From Symbiodinium natans (lineage: Eukaryota; Sar; Dinophyceae; Suessiales; Symbiodiniaceae), in the NCBI GenBank assembly GCA_905221605.1, contig CAJNDS010002853.1:62001-126000 (forward strand): a DNA stretch of 64,000 nucleotides. The letters run 5' to 3'. This document shows, piece after piece, positions 1 to 9,769 of the stretch. Under the pieces are notes generated by a model. That model saw only the letters and a program-made list of their open reading frames with translations, made no database searches and was not told where the DNA came from. Position numbers and translations under genes: made by a program. How positions within the stretch are numbered: position 1 is the first letter of the stretch; the number at the start of each line of letters is the position of its first letter.

Positions 1-1666
1 GCTGAAAGGCCCCTGAAGCCATCCAGCCTTCGCTTCGTCCATGGTCACCTTCAGCAGATCGCGTTCTAGCTCGGGATCGGAAGCACGATTTTCCAAAAGT
101 AGCGCTGCCCGTTTCAAGGGAGCGACTTGACGGAGCTCCGCTTCGGTAGACGTGGCAGGTTTCACTTTGACATCAAAGGCAGCAGGGCATTCGGACACAC
201 CCGACAACTTCACCCCCGACTTCAAAAGCTCGATTGCCTCCATGTCATCGAAATTGTGCTGTCGCAGCAAAGACTCCAGAAGTAGGATCCTCTTGCCTTG
301 CATCACGGTCTGCATCCACGATGGCATCGCTGAGTGAAGTTTGCTTTCGTCTTGTTCCAACTTTTTGGAAAGGATCTCTGCTTTCATCAGTGCAAGTTTT
401 CGACGAAGAAAGAGGGCTCGGCGATCAGCTACCATGTTGGCCTCAAGAGAAGCTTTCAGCTCCTTTGGGAGTTTGTTCTCGGAGTCAAGAGGGTGGCACA
501 CTTTCTTAGCAGCCTGGAACCATTCACAAGGATCCCTGTAGAAACCAACCTGGCAATCCTCACCCCTATCCAAACCAAGCCCCTCGCTGTCTGGGGAAGT
601 CTCAGGAAGAGCCTCGGCGACCTCCCCCGAATCACCCCCTTGCACGGGAGGCGCGCCGAGGACCTTGCAACCGGATGAGGGAATTTTGCCGCGGGGCATG
701 ATGCGCACGAATTTATATTCGGAAACCAAGGGCTTATGCTTACGGGTTTGGCGTCCCACCGCGGAGAGAGACTGCAAGCGCGGGTCGGGGGCCTCGGGCT
801 GGCCAGGGGAGACATTGCAAGCAGAAGCAAAGCATGCGGCCCAGCGAGCAGCCAACACAACAGGATACTGGGCCTCGAGATGAGTGGACCACACCCAACC
901 GCCAGCACGCCAGCTGACGCCCCAAGGTTCGTGCACATGACGGCCGCTGCAGCGGGCACGAAGGCTGCCAAAGGCAGCCCGGTTGCTGAGGAGCTTGGTG
1001 GACTTGGGACGAGCGCCACCGTGCTCACAAGCGTCGAAGATGATCTCATGCAAGTCACTGAACCAACGGCGGACCTTGGGCGAAGCGTGCATTCGGACCT
1101 TCAAGGCCAGCACACTCCAGAACCACGAGTTCGTGGGGTTTTCAAGAGTGAAGACACAGTCGTGCTCAGCGCACCAAAGCAGGACATGAAAGACCAAGTC
1201 ATAAAGACGATTGGCAGCGGCGAGGCGCAAACCATCAGGGCTAGCGGGGTCAATGTGAGGCAAGCCGAGGGGAAAGTCGGCGCTCCGAAGCGGCCGAGGG
1301 TCACGGAGGCCGAGGGCGCGTAACTTGGCCGGCAAGGGCCGCTCACGGGCCCGAGACGATGTGCCACAAGGGGGGCCTAGATGCACCGCGGCAGGCTTTT
1401 TGTCATGCAGCAAACGAAACAAGGCATCGCGGCCCATATCGGAAGCAAGGTCAAGGCGAACCGTGGGAACTTGAGGACGCCGGGGACAGTTATCAACAGC
1501 AACGGCCGTGAACCCGAGCCTCTGGGCGGCTCGAGCCAGGGTCGCGGACCCGGAGAAGACCTCGAGAAAGAGTTTGGGCGGGCCAGGGGTGGGCAAGGCG
1601 GATGAGGAGGGTAGGCGGAAGCCAATGTCACCCAGCCAGTCACGGTCGGCAAGGGGAAGCTTGGGA
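1..1666 (-). CDS. YR retroelement: C5 cytosine methyltransferase-like domain, runs off the window
   Basis: This minus-strand frame is open from a G9 run at about 1,673 to the window edge, so its 3' end is missing. The product carries the hallmarks of a C5 cytosine DNA methyltransferase fold: LEVFSGSATLARA as the SAM-binding motif I, LGPPCGTSSRARE as motif IV with the Pro-Cys pair, and FTLENPTNSW as motif VI. It follows the dioxygenase-like ORF in a frame shifted by one base, and the two were probably one polyprotein. The region beyond the methyltransferase fold is charged and unassigned. I infer that it acts on DNA (host or element copies), but substrate and activity are unknown, and no reverse transcriptase is visible before the edge. 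The methyltransferase-like fold is fairly sure; enzymatic competence is not. Confidence 0.7.
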
Positions 1667-2299
1667 CTATCCCGGGGGGGGGAAAGCAATCAGCACAACC
1701 CTGCGGCCTTCCCAAGGCAAAACAGCATGGCGGTTCACGGCGGCATGAAGCAAGACTGGTCCGGCGGATACATCATGCAGACGCCCCCAAAAAGTGCCAG
1801 AAGCGTCTTCAAAGCGGTCAGCCCCTCCTTCGCATTCTTCCCAGATGTGGCCTTTGCGAAATCGGGTCAAGGGGATGACGAGGTTCCAGGAGGAGCGGTC
1901 ATTGTTGCAGTCCACATGGAGTGGGCTTTGAACATCATCGAGCAAGACCAGGCTGGAAAAGGTGTGGTGAGGATTCACTTGGTGAACATAACGGCAAAAG
2001 AGAGCGGAGCTCTTTGGAAAAGACTTAGTATCTGTACGAATTCCGATCTGGGACCCGAACACCCAGGCACCGCAACCAAAGCTTCGGTGATGGAAGGCAT
2101 CTCGTTTAGATGGATTCCTGGGCAAGAGGTCGAAAACTCGCAAAACATCAAAGGCTTCCAAGGTTGGCTTTCGAAGAAGTTGCTCGGCAAGGGCTTCGGG
2201 ACCTAAGCCAACAGAGTTCGCCTCAAAAGGCACGGGCGTGACACAATGCGGGGAGAGCGGCGCAGGCTCCGGGGGAAGATCGGAGCCCCCCGCCCGGAG
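1667..2299 (-). CDS. YR retroelement: 2-oxoglutarate/Fe(II) dioxygenase-like domain
   Basis: The frame follows the gag-like ORF directly after one TGA and in the same phase, so the two may be joined by stop readthrough or split by a nonsense mutation. Counting from the GTG at 2,233, it shows a double-stranded beta-helix signature: PLHVDC (H106-x-D108), then NLVIPLTRF, then a second histidine in NRHAVLPWEG (H169) and an arginine pair before VVLIAF (R177/R178). This HxD...H...R layout is that of AlkB/TET/JBP-type oxygenases. The frame ends at a G9 run, after which the methyltransferase-like domain continues in another phase. I infer a possible DNA-base oxidising role because it neighbours a methyltransferase-like domain; a structural remnant is also possible. 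Confidence 0.55.
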   Translation of the reverse strand, partial: LRAGGSDLPPEPAPLSPHCVTPVPFEANSVGLGPEALAEQLLRKPTLEAFDVLRVFDLLPRNPSKRDAFHHRSFGCGAWVFGSQIGIRTDTKSFPKSSALFCRYVHQVNPHHTFSSLVLLDDVQSPLHVDCNNDRSSWNLVIPLTRFRKGHIWEECEGGADRFEDASGTFWGRLHDVSAGPVLLHAAVNRHAVLPWEGRRVVLIAFPPPG

Positions 2300-3511
2300 T
2301 CAAGACCCCTTTGTGCACAGATGGCCAGGGTGGTCGCCACCACACCCAGCCCTCCAACAGATGTGGAAACCACGGCCGCAACGGTTCTTGGAGTTAACTC
2401 GAAAGCGGCACCTTCCTTGGTTGAAGGCAAAGCAGACAGGCTTGTCGTTCACGCGGCTGACACAGCCGTCGGGCACTGTGAACTCCTTGCGAACCTCACC
2501 CTTAGACGACTTGCCCTTCCCCTTACCTTTCCCTTTATCGCCCTTCTCACCGCCTTTGGGGTCATCCCATTTGCGCTTGCCTGGCCAGGGGGCAGAAGGA
2601 GGAGGAGTAGGGAGAGCGTTAAGGTACTGCAAAACCTCTTGCGACTCGGACAACAGCTTGATCTGGGTTTCCAAAGGCTTCTCACGGCCGGGCTCGCCGG
2701 CAAGTTTTCCAAGGAGCGCATGCGAAGCCAGCGTGAACAGGTGCCTGTCGGCAGCAATAAGTTGATGAGTGGTTACTTTGGAGTAACCACTGGGCACGGG
2801 CCTCATCAAGGCAAGGAAGCATTTGTGACACCACTCCTCAAGCACCTGAAAGCTGCACAAGCCGGCGAGATCATATGCCAGCGAGCGACGAGTCCAAGCG
2901 TTGCGCAGAGCTAAGTCAGTGTGCGTGTCACAAGTGGCAGATTCGGCTTTGCTCGCCATCTTCAAGTTCCCCTCGCCATCAACCACCACTTGCTGGTCTT
3001 TCTTCAACATCTGAGCTTCCTGGGCACGGCTGATGATGCGATAGGCTGGCAAGTACTGGAGGACTCCATCCTCGAGTTGTTTGACAAGAGTGTCCACAAC
3101 GGAATGAGCTGGCAAGGTTTCAGGCGAAAGAATGAGGCCCGTGACACGCTTCTTCAAGGCCTCCTGGCGGGCCAAGCGCTCCGCATTGGGCATAGCACGA
3201 ACCGCAGCTGTGTCAGCGGCAGGTTCCACGCGTGCCTTCATGTCAGCCACGCTTAGGTTCTGGGCTTCAAACATCAAACGTCTCACCTTAGAGGACTGAT
3301 CAGGCGGGAAGTCATGTGGAAAAATGTTTCCCATCCATCGCTTCACATCGGCTTCATCCAATTGTGTCGGCGTGGTAGACACAGCAAAAGCCAAGGTTCC
3401 GAAGCTCTTGAATCCCGCATCGACAAGAGTGCGAATGGTGGACTCGCTGAGTTTGACCTTCTGGCAACGCTCCAAAAACCAGGCCTCGCTATCCACTGCA
3501 ATCCCCGCCAT
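2300..3511 (-). CDS. YR retroelement gag-like protein with CCCH-type zinc finger
   Basis: A 403-residue protein that fits the gag position of a DIRS/YR retroelement. The N-terminal third is a helical region with a helix-hairpin-helix-like stretch (LVDAGFKSFGTLAFAV). A basic GKGKGKGK tract follows near residues 325-340. The C-terminus holds a Cys/His cluster (VCFAFNQGRCRF ... CGRGFHICWRAGC ... HPGHLC), a CCCH-like zinc finger likely to bind RNA. It lies between the recombinase ORF upstream and the dioxygenase-like ORF downstream, all on the minus strand. It ends in TGA with the next ORF open in the same phase. The homologous protein in the second YR element of this window is broken by a frameshift; this copy is intact. 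Confidence 0.7.
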   Translation of the reverse strand: MAGIAVDSEAWFLERCQKVKLSESTIRTLVDAGFKSFGTLAFAVSTTPTQLDEADVKRWMGNIFPHDFPPDQSSKVRRLMFEAQNLSVADMKARVEPAADTAAVRAMPNAERLARQEALKKRVTGLILSPETLPAHSVVDTLVKQLEDGVLQYLPAYRIISRAQEAQMLKKDQQVVVDGEGNLKMASKAESATCDTHTDLALRNAWTRRSLAYDLAGLCSFQVLEEWCHKCFLALMRPVPSGYSKVTTHQLIAADRHLFTLASHALLGKLAGEPGREKPLETQIKLLSESQEVLQYLNALPTPPPSAPWPGKRKWDDPKGGEKGDKGKGKGKGKSSKGEVRKEFTVPDGCVSRVNDKPVCFAFNQGRCRFRVNSKNRCGRGFHICWRAGCGGDHPGHLCTKGS

Positions 3512-3903
3512 GGCTCGACACCTAGCAAGTCGGGACGATCTCGCTCCTTGTCAGGTTGAAGCCTAAAGATCGACTTCGGACAAGTAAGATGGGTATTGCA
3601 ACGCAGTCAAACGTGTCCGCAGTTTCCCCGAGCAGAAGCCCATGCTTTTATCATGACTGTGATTCCGAAGTGCTCTGACGGTGAACGAAGCCTCGGCTCT
3701 CACAGCTGGGTGATTCTCGATAAAGGCTTCGAGTCAGCTGGAGTAGGCTCAACTTGTTCTCCCCAAAGATCTCGACTTGCGCTCGAGTGGGAGCAACATC
3801 ACCGATTGTCAGACTTCGGTGCGACGCCTGAGATTGGCCAGAAGGATGTACCGTCTGTGCTGTTCACAAGGACAGATGCACTCGTTTTCCTTCAAGATTT
3901 CGA
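3512..3903. other. Gap between gag-like and recombinase ORFs, no gene seen
   Basis: About 390 bases between the two minus-strand ORFs of the YR element. The short plus-strand frames here look like chance ORFs and I see no repeat or RNA gene. Confidence 0.5.
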
Positions 3904-6087
3904 TCACTCTGCAGCCTCCAAAATGTGCCGGCATTGTTTACAGGGGTCAGGGTCCTCAAAATAGACCCCCGCTTCACGGAAAGGAATATGGTTCCTCGAG
4001 AGAGGTCGGCCACACCACAAGTTGGCTTGATCCTTCAAACAATGCGTTATGCCGGACACTGTGTGTCCACCGCGGCCTGGAGCCTCAGAAGCTTCAGAGC
4101 TCTGTGAAGACGGGGGGTCCTCGAACTCGTCAAAATCGTGTCGTGGCACAGGCGCCTCGGGTTCCGGAGCAATGACGTCCTGGGCGGCACCTGGTCGCTC
4201 CGCTGCAGCCACTTGCACCACCCGATCAACGTCAGACAAGTCAGGGTCATAGTCTCCCGCGCGGATGGCTTCGAACATCGCCATGACTCGCCCGTACAAA
4301 AGGGTGTACTGCTGCCGGGCGTAGGTCGCCGGTGATTTCTCCTTTGGAGCAATGTGGTGTCCAAGAAGGCGCTTTTCCGCTCCACTGAATTTTGGGCGAG
4401 GGCAGCGGCCCGCCCAAGATGTCAAAGTGGCCTTCAACGAATGCGTCGCCCTCTGCATGGCTTGGTCTTGATCGATTCCCTTCAAAATCAGAAAGTCCTG
4501 CAGGTAGCTGGTCGCCTCGACGCTCCCCATCTGAACAGAGCTCCAGCGGTTTTGGCTCTCGAGGCGTGACGGCAGCGCAAAGTTCTCAAGGGAGAGGCCT
4601 TCATGTTCACGAGCCTCCAGCCAAGCTTTCGCCCAATTGTTGCCAGACAACCCACAGCCGAGGGCTGCGTAGGGAAGCAGCCGGGTTTTTGCCTCCTTAG
4701 AGACAGTCGTCTTGGATGTCAAGCCTGATGCAACAACTAAGATCACGCCGTCGGACTCCTGAATTGAAATCTCCTTGAGGTTCTGAGAATCGCTCCATCT
4801 GTCAGCCGAATGCGCACAAAACAGCAGCTGTCCACAAATGCACGCAAGTACTGGTCCAGTTTCCACACAGAATGCTTCCAATGCCATCAACATGGGAACC
4901 GTCAGTTCAGGTTTCTGTTGCAGAGGACGCTTCATCAAATATAGGTCCCGGCTTATGCCAAGCACCCGGCTGGAGAGGACTGTTTCAGGCTCCATGTGCA
5001 GCAACTTGGCGACCCCGTGCACAAAGCGAAGGCCTTCCACAAAATGCGTCATGCTGGTCGGCCTGGCTCCTGAGTCACGCAAGAAGTTTGCATACATGTA
5101 TATGGTCGGCTCATCGACTGCAAGAGGGCTGTCTATGCTCTCTGTTGTGCACCAGGAAAAATACCTCAGGAGGGACCCACCTCGCTTTGAGATTGTCCTG
5201 GAAGCTTTAGTTCTGAAGGCATCCGAAAAAGACTTCTTGATGGCCTCCTCGTTTACATCTGCCCCGAGCAACGACAGCAAAGACCTTCCCAAGCTACTCA
5301 CCTCTGGATCCCACAAGATGACCAGCCTCATCTTCTTAAGAGCAGCCGTTCGGATGTCTTCCTCCGACCGCTCCACTGTGATGCGTTTCAGGAACTTAAC
5401 CGTCGTGGGTGGCACACACCTTCGTTTTGCTTCGTCATCGGATTCCTCTGGATCAAGAAAATCAATTGCACCAATAACTTGCAAAGGACTCGTTCCTCTC
5501 TCCCAGGAAAAACGCAAAGACGAAGATGTTTCCCATGAAAATCTCGGCCTGCTCTCAAAACGCTGTTGTGAAGTAGCCTCTACAGCTGCACGCTGGAAAT
5601 CACCCAAGATTCGGTCATCTGGAAGAGGGACCAGAAGCGAAGCGTCATCGGATTCTTGAAAAGAATGGCTTGCCACACGCAAGGTGGCACTCAAGAAATC
5701 GTCTGTCTCCAAGTCACGACAGGCGTCATACCAAGCAGCTTCAGAAATTGAAGTAGGTGCACACGACGAAGGCGGTATGCGTGGGCCGAATACAGGCTCT
5801 CTGCCCTGAACCCAGCCTGGGTCGACCCAACCCTCGTCGTCCCCTGGAACCCCGGGCAAACCCTGAAAAGGCCTAGTGCAGTTGACCCAGTTGCGACTCT
5901 CCAAAGCCTCAGTATCTTCAAGGGCTCCCGACTCACCCCCTTGGAAAGAGCCCTGAAGAGAACGAACGAAAGACTGGGCTTGCTCATCAGCGGCACGCAA
6001 GTCACACTCGGTCTGGTCGACCACACCTGCGGGGCTGAACAAGAGCCAAGGGTCGAGATTGTCGGGTTCGGAGGAAGGATTCGACAT
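3904..6087 (-). CDS. Tyrosine recombinase of a DIRS-like retroelement
   Basis: A 727-residue protein whose C-terminal half has the tyrosine recombinase layout: an arginine in HSADRWSD (R430), then THSLKATLTSW (H549, with K in the place of the second arginine), LLGHHIAP (H577/H578) and a catalytic-type tyrosine in ATYARQQY (Y589). The N-terminal 200 residues are acidic and unassigned; residues 290-370 resemble a SAM-like DNA-binding arm. In DIRS-type elements this enzyme joins a circular DNA intermediate to the target, without the DDE integrase of LTR elements. It is the first ORF of its element here, ahead of gag, whereas canonical DIRS elements carry it last. The frame is intact. Overall family is confident; activity is unknown. 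Confidence 0.75.
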   Translation of the reverse strand: MSNPSSEPDNLDPWLLFSPAGVVDQTECDLRAADEQAQSFVRSLQGSFQGGESGALEDTEALESRNWVNCTRPFQGLPGVPGDDEGWVDPGWVQGREPVFGPRIPPSSCAPTSISEAAWYDACRDLETDDFLSATLRVASHSFQESDDASLLVPLPDDRILGDFQRAAVEATSQQRFESRPRFSWETSSSLRFSWERGTSPLQVIGAIDFLDPEESDDEAKRRCVPPTTVKFLKRITVERSEEDIRTAALKKMRLVILWDPEVSSLGRSLLSLLGADVNEEAIKKSFSDAFRTKASRTISKRGGSLLRYFSWCTTESIDSPLAVDEPTIYMYANFLRDSGARPTSMTHFVEGLRFVHGVAKLLHMEPETVLSSRVLGISRDLYLMKRPLQQKPELTVPMLMALEAFCVETGPVLACICGQLLFCAHSADRWSDSQNLKEISIQESDGVILVVASGLTSKTTVSKEAKTRLLPYAALGCGLSGNNWAKAWLEAREHEGLSLENFALPSRLESQNRWSSVQMGSVEATSYLQDFLILKGIDQDQAMQRATHSLKATLTSWAGRCPRPKFSGAEKRLLGHHIAPKEKSPATYARQQYTLLYGRVMAMFEAIRAGDYDPDLSDVDRVVQVAAAERPGAAQDVIAPEPEAPVPRHDFDEFEDPPSSQSSEASEAPGRGGHTVSGITHCLKDQANLWCGRPLSRNHIPFREAGVYFEDPDPCKQCRHILEAAE

Positions 6088-6750
6088 GTTGCAAGCGGCA
6101 CCTTAGTTGGACAGCTGAAGAAGAAGGCGAACACACGTATGCGGGCGGGGGCCGGTGCAGGCAAGAGCAAGCCAATGAGGAGGGTCGAGAAACAAAAGGA
6201 TCCTGGATCCTTCTCTGGTACTGACCAACACACCACAGAAAGAGCTCTCGAGGACGTAGGAAAAGAGACTGGGAGGAGCGTCTAGCTGACGCTGAAGTGA
6301 AGCAGTATGAAAGGACCGAGGCCGGATGCAAACCGCCTGGAAAACGGGGGCTGGCGGCACAACAGGCCAGTCCCAACTGAGAGAGCTGCTCGTAGAGCTC
6401 GACTCGCTGTCCATCCGCCGAGAGCTCACAGGCTCTCGGCTTGCACGACCCCTAAGGGGAGACCAATAGCACCTCGAACCTCTAGCACGGCACCCTTACA
6501 GGATTAGCGGAGGCTCAAAAGGACCACAAAAATTTTCTCTCAGCCCGAGCTCGAGCAGCTGTGAACATGAACGGGCCAACTGTGGATTCAAGCATGCAGC
6601 AAGTCACATGGCTAAAAATAACGTTCATGATGCTGAGGAAAATTCGTTTAAAACTCGAAACACTTTCCGCAACTCAAAAAGGTCGCAAAAAGGATTATTA
6701 AAAACCCCGTGCTCGAAGGAAGAGCACTACAACTTTAGTTTGAGAGAGAA
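6088..6750. other. Region between YR element and copia fragment, no gene seen
   Basis: About 660 bases. It probably contains the 5' flank of the YR element and the junction to the truncated copia element, but I find no repeat boundary. ORFs on either strand look like chance frames. Confidence 0.4.
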
Positions 6751-8421
6751 ATGTCAGGCGAGCTGAAATTTTCCTTAAGCGTACATGAAGGTTCAATGAG
6801 TTTTCTGAAGAGAGGTTTCAGCGCCGTGAACGACGGAGACGTTGAGATAACGATGAACTCGAAGTATATCGAAGGATTGGTCGAGGCATTGGAGTTGGAT
6901 CAGTCGTATCCGAAGAAGTTGCCATGCCCGGCAGACAACGGAAGAGCAATGCAGACGAAGAAAGGAGGAATGGACCCATTGTCTGAAGAAGATCACCACA
7001 CGTACAGGAACGGTGTAGGTATACTGTTGTACTTAGCACCAGAAAGGCCCGATCTAATGTATGTGCTGAAGAAACTTTCGACGAAGCTAGCATCGCCTGT
7101 TGAAGCAGACATGGAACTGCTACGGCATGCTGCGAAGTATCTGACGGGTACACCCGATGTGTCGCTGATACACAAGAAGAGTTATCCAGGAAGAAGTTTC
7201 ATCGAAGAGAGAAATGAAAGGAAAGAAGAAGAAGTAGAGAGAAATGTCTATGAGCAAGAGTCACTGTTGGAGATAGTGACGGATTCGGATTGGGCAGCCG
7301 ACAGAGAATCAAGACAGAGTGTGTCGTGTGGAGCGATCATGCTGAATGGAAATCTGATCCACTTTCAGAGCAAGCGGCAGAAGAGCATAGCTCTAAGCTC
7401 ATGTGAAGCGGAAACGATCGCCGCAATGTCAATACTTTCCGAAGGAGTGTTCCTGAAGGCGCTGTTGACGAGAATCCGTGGCAAGGAGCCGAAGATGGTG
7501 ATGTACTCAGACTCAAGCAGCTCAAGGCAGCTGATTGCGAGAAAAGGACTGGGGAAAGCCCGTCATCCCGACGTTGATCTGTTCTGGATCCAGAGTATTC
7601 CGAGGTTGATCATCAAAGCGATCAAAGGAAAGGACAACCCAGCTGATCTGGGAACAAAGAGCTTGAGCAAAGACAAGATCAGGAAGTACATGGCAAGCCT
7701 TGGATATGTAGGAGAGTTTGTTGATCAAGAAGAAGTTGCAGGCAATGGCCAAGTGAGAAGATTGAACGGCAATGGCCGAGCCGGCAATGGCCGGAAGGTG
7801 AGCGAAGAGAAGCTGACAAAGATCATTCAAGCCGTCACCATGGCTGTTCTTGTAGCCTTAGGTGAAGCGAAGAAGTTCGGCGAAGGAGAAGAAAATGCAA
7901 AAGGCGAAGGATTAACGTTGTGCATGAGAGCCTTGATTGTGTTGATAGGATGCACATGTTGCTACTTGATTCCCGTCGCAGCCGTTTTGCGGATCAAGCT
8001 TTTGAGAGTAGAAAGAAAAGAAAGAAGAGAAGGAATGGCTGAAGAGCATTCCGAAGTGATGGGGCAGCGGCTTGAAGAGCTCGCAGAAATGAGATGGCTC
8101 GAAGGGAGAATTTGCTCCAGGAGAATGCTCCTGACGAAGAAAAGAAAGAGAATGCTCCTGAGAAAGAAGAAGAGAAAAATGTTCCTGAGAAAGAAGAAGA
8201 GAAAAATGCTCCTGAGAAAGAAGAAGAGACGCAGAGCAAAACCGACGATGAGTCCTCCTCGAGTTCCTCCAACGAAGGGCCAAAACCCTCGAAGGCTGAG
8301 CAGCCAAAGGACCCTGAAGAGAAAAAGGGCGAAGAAGGTTAGAAGGACCAGGAAGAGTTGGTGCTTTACGAAAACTCACTGCACCTCTTCTTGGGAGAGG
8401 AAGGCCTCTGGAAGGTGGTAA
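6751..8421 (+). CDS. Ty1/copia polyprotein 3' part: end of RT plus RNase H (5'-truncated)
   Basis: The product begins within the C-terminal part of a copia reverse transcriptase, includes the conserved stretch after the palm (YRNGVGILLYLAPERPDLMYV) broken here by a few substitutions, and continues into a copia RNase H: VTDSDWAADRESRQS, IALSSCEAETIAA with the catalytic-type Glu, and MYSDSSSSRQL. NPADLGTKSL is the usual RNase H end motif of copia. There is no gag, protease, integrase or YxDD in frame upstream, so this is a 5'-truncated copy. After RNase H come three Gly-Asn-Gly stretches, a hydrophobic segment (residues about 385-415) and a basic low-complexity tail that probably results from a frame change near 8,090. 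Confidence 0.75.
   Translation: MSGELKFSLSVHEGSMSFLKRGFSAVNDGDVEITMNSKYIEGLVEALELDQSYPKKLPCPADNGRAMQTKKGGMDPLSEEDHHTYRNGVGILLYLAPERPDLMYVLKKLSTKLASPVEADMELLRHAAKYLTGTPDVSLIHKKSYPGRSFIEERNERKEEEVERNVYEQESLLEIVTDSDWAADRESRQSVSCGAIMLNGNLIHFQSKRQKSIALSSCEAETIAAMSILSEGVFLKALLTRIRGKEPKMVMYSDSSSSRQLIARKGLGKARHPDVDLFWIQSIPRLIIKAIKGKDNPADLGTKSLSKDKIRKYMASLGYVGEFVDQEEVAGNGQVRRLNGNGRAGNGRKVSEEKLTKIIQAVTMAVLVALGEAKKFGEGEENAKGEGLTLCMRALIVLIGCTCCYLIPVAAVLRIKLLRVERKERREGMAEEHSEVMGQRLEELAEMRWLEGRICSRRMLLTKKRKRMLLRKKKRKMFLRKKKRKMLLRKKKRRRAKPTMSPPRVPPTKGQNPRRLSSQRTLKRKRAKKVRRTRKSWCFTKTHCTSSWERKASGRW
8094..8342 (+). CDS. Acidic Glu/Lys/Pro repeat segment, 3' end of the copia product
   Basis: An 82-residue frame overlapping the basic tail of the previous entry. 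A 27-bp unit is repeated about four times and in this phase reads as an acidic NAPEKEEEK repeat followed by a Ser run. The acidic reading is more protein-like than the Arg/Leu reading in the other phase, so I suspect a one-base shift near 8,090 moved the C-terminus of the copia product. An independent small gene is possible but I have no evidence for one. Confidence 0.35.
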   Translation: MARRENLLQENAPDEEKKENAPEKEEEKNVPEKEEEKNAPEKEEETQSKTDDESSSSSSNEGPKPSKAEQPKDPEEKKGEEG

Positions 8422-9059
8422 AGGATTCGGCAATGCTGGAAGACGAGTAAAGGTACTCCTGCAAGAAGAATCTGCGCTGGACACCACGAATCTGAAGAAC
8501 GATCGCACGCGTGTCATCTTTGATGAGTTCAAAGAGAAAATGCACGAGCCACGGCAAAGTTGCCGTTGCCAGATGGCTTTGGAAACGTGGTACAGCAGTG
8601 AGAAAAAAACAGTCGAAGAACTCCACGACATGGGAGAAAGCATCAACATTTACAATGCCGATATGGACGGCCTACAGCAAGAGACAGAAAGCGCAAGGCG
8701 CAAGCATCTGCAGAAGGCGCGAGATTGAGGAAGACCTCAAAAAACCCAAAGCCTGAAGGCAATGCAAGAAACCGAGAAGACCGTTGACGAAGCCAATGGC
8801 GAAGCACCAGAAGCAAAGGGATGTAGTGAAGGCCATGAATGGTGAAGGCAAAGCCAATGAGAAGGTTCCAGTGCTGAAGAAGCTGTCAATGGACGAGCCA
8901 GAGCAGAAGCCAGAAGGTTGAAGAAAAGCCCCAAAGAGACCCTCGATTGAAAGGTTGCTTTTTCTGTAGCGTACCAGAAGCTCATGTAGTCGAGTTGTTT
9001 ACAGAAGAAGGAGCTCATGTAGTCAGAGAAATGACGAAAGGAGATTTTTTTTTTGGACC
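8343..9059. other. 3' region after the copia remnant, no gene seen
   Basis: Purine-rich plus strand with short chance ORFs. It may hold the 3' LTR of the copia element, but there is no second LTR in the window to define it. A run of nine T lies near 9,050. Confidence 0.4.
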
Positions 9060-9385
9060 GGTGCCTCTTTACTACATCAGCAGCGCAGTAGGCCGTTCTT
9101 AGGGATCTCGACACGAGAGGTGAAACAGAGCAGGTGCGAAAACCAAAGCAAACACACACCAAAACAACCACAAAACACAACCACCAACCAGCAGCAACCC
9201 GCAAGAACAGAGCACAAAACGTCTACGTGTCCCCCGCGCTCAGTACTCGAAGTCGTCGCAGCAGTCCAGGTGTAATCGAGCAGCGCAGAGCATACGGGGG
9301 GGTCGCAAAATGCGAGGGTATGCCAGATCATCAAAACCACCATCATGTAGCCACTGGCGCAAAGAAGGTCAGCACGGAAAGCTGT
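9060..9385 (-). repeat. Dispersed non-coding module, copy 1
   Basis: This stretch starts with tgcctctttactacatcag and ends near accaccatcatgtagccact. Both landmarks recur at 24,985-25,270, and the second half again at 26,240-26,350. Spacing between landmarks is roughly conserved while the sequence between them drifts. It belongs to the non-coding end of the helicase polyprotein element. Strand is taken from the neighbouring minus-strand ORFs. Confidence 0.55.
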
Positions 9386-9506
9386 AAATCGAGGAAGGAC
9401 AGCAGAATTACCGACCGACACGGTGAGGTACCAGGCGCACAGTAGCGAAAAGGGAAGGCACAAAATGGCCCAATATCCCAGAGGGAAGGCAAGGCCAGCA
9501 CGCGCC

Positions 9507-9591
9507 CCATGGTGGTCAGCCAGTGGGGACTTGTTGCAAGAACAATGGATGCAAGACCAGCCCAGGGCACCCCATGGTGGTCAGCCAGTGG
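9507..9591. repeat. Paired 20-bp motif, copy 1
   Basis: Two copies of CCATGGTGGTCAGCCAGTGG start at 9,507 and 9,572, 65 bases apart. The same pair recurs at 25,415/25,481, 25,591/25,657 (first member with one change) and 26,491/26,555. Function unknown. Confidence 0.8.
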
Positions 9592-9769
9592 AGCAGCCCC
9601 GAGCAACAGCCGACACAACTTGTGGCTTTATTATTGGAGCCCGGCCAAGGTTCCCAGCACCAAAGTGCACAACTGTGCCCAGTTTGACCACATACCCAAG
9701 TAGAAACAGGGGCCGCGGTCAGCAGGGCCTTCAACACTTCCCAGGGAGGGAGCCTGCGAGAAGCAGCGG

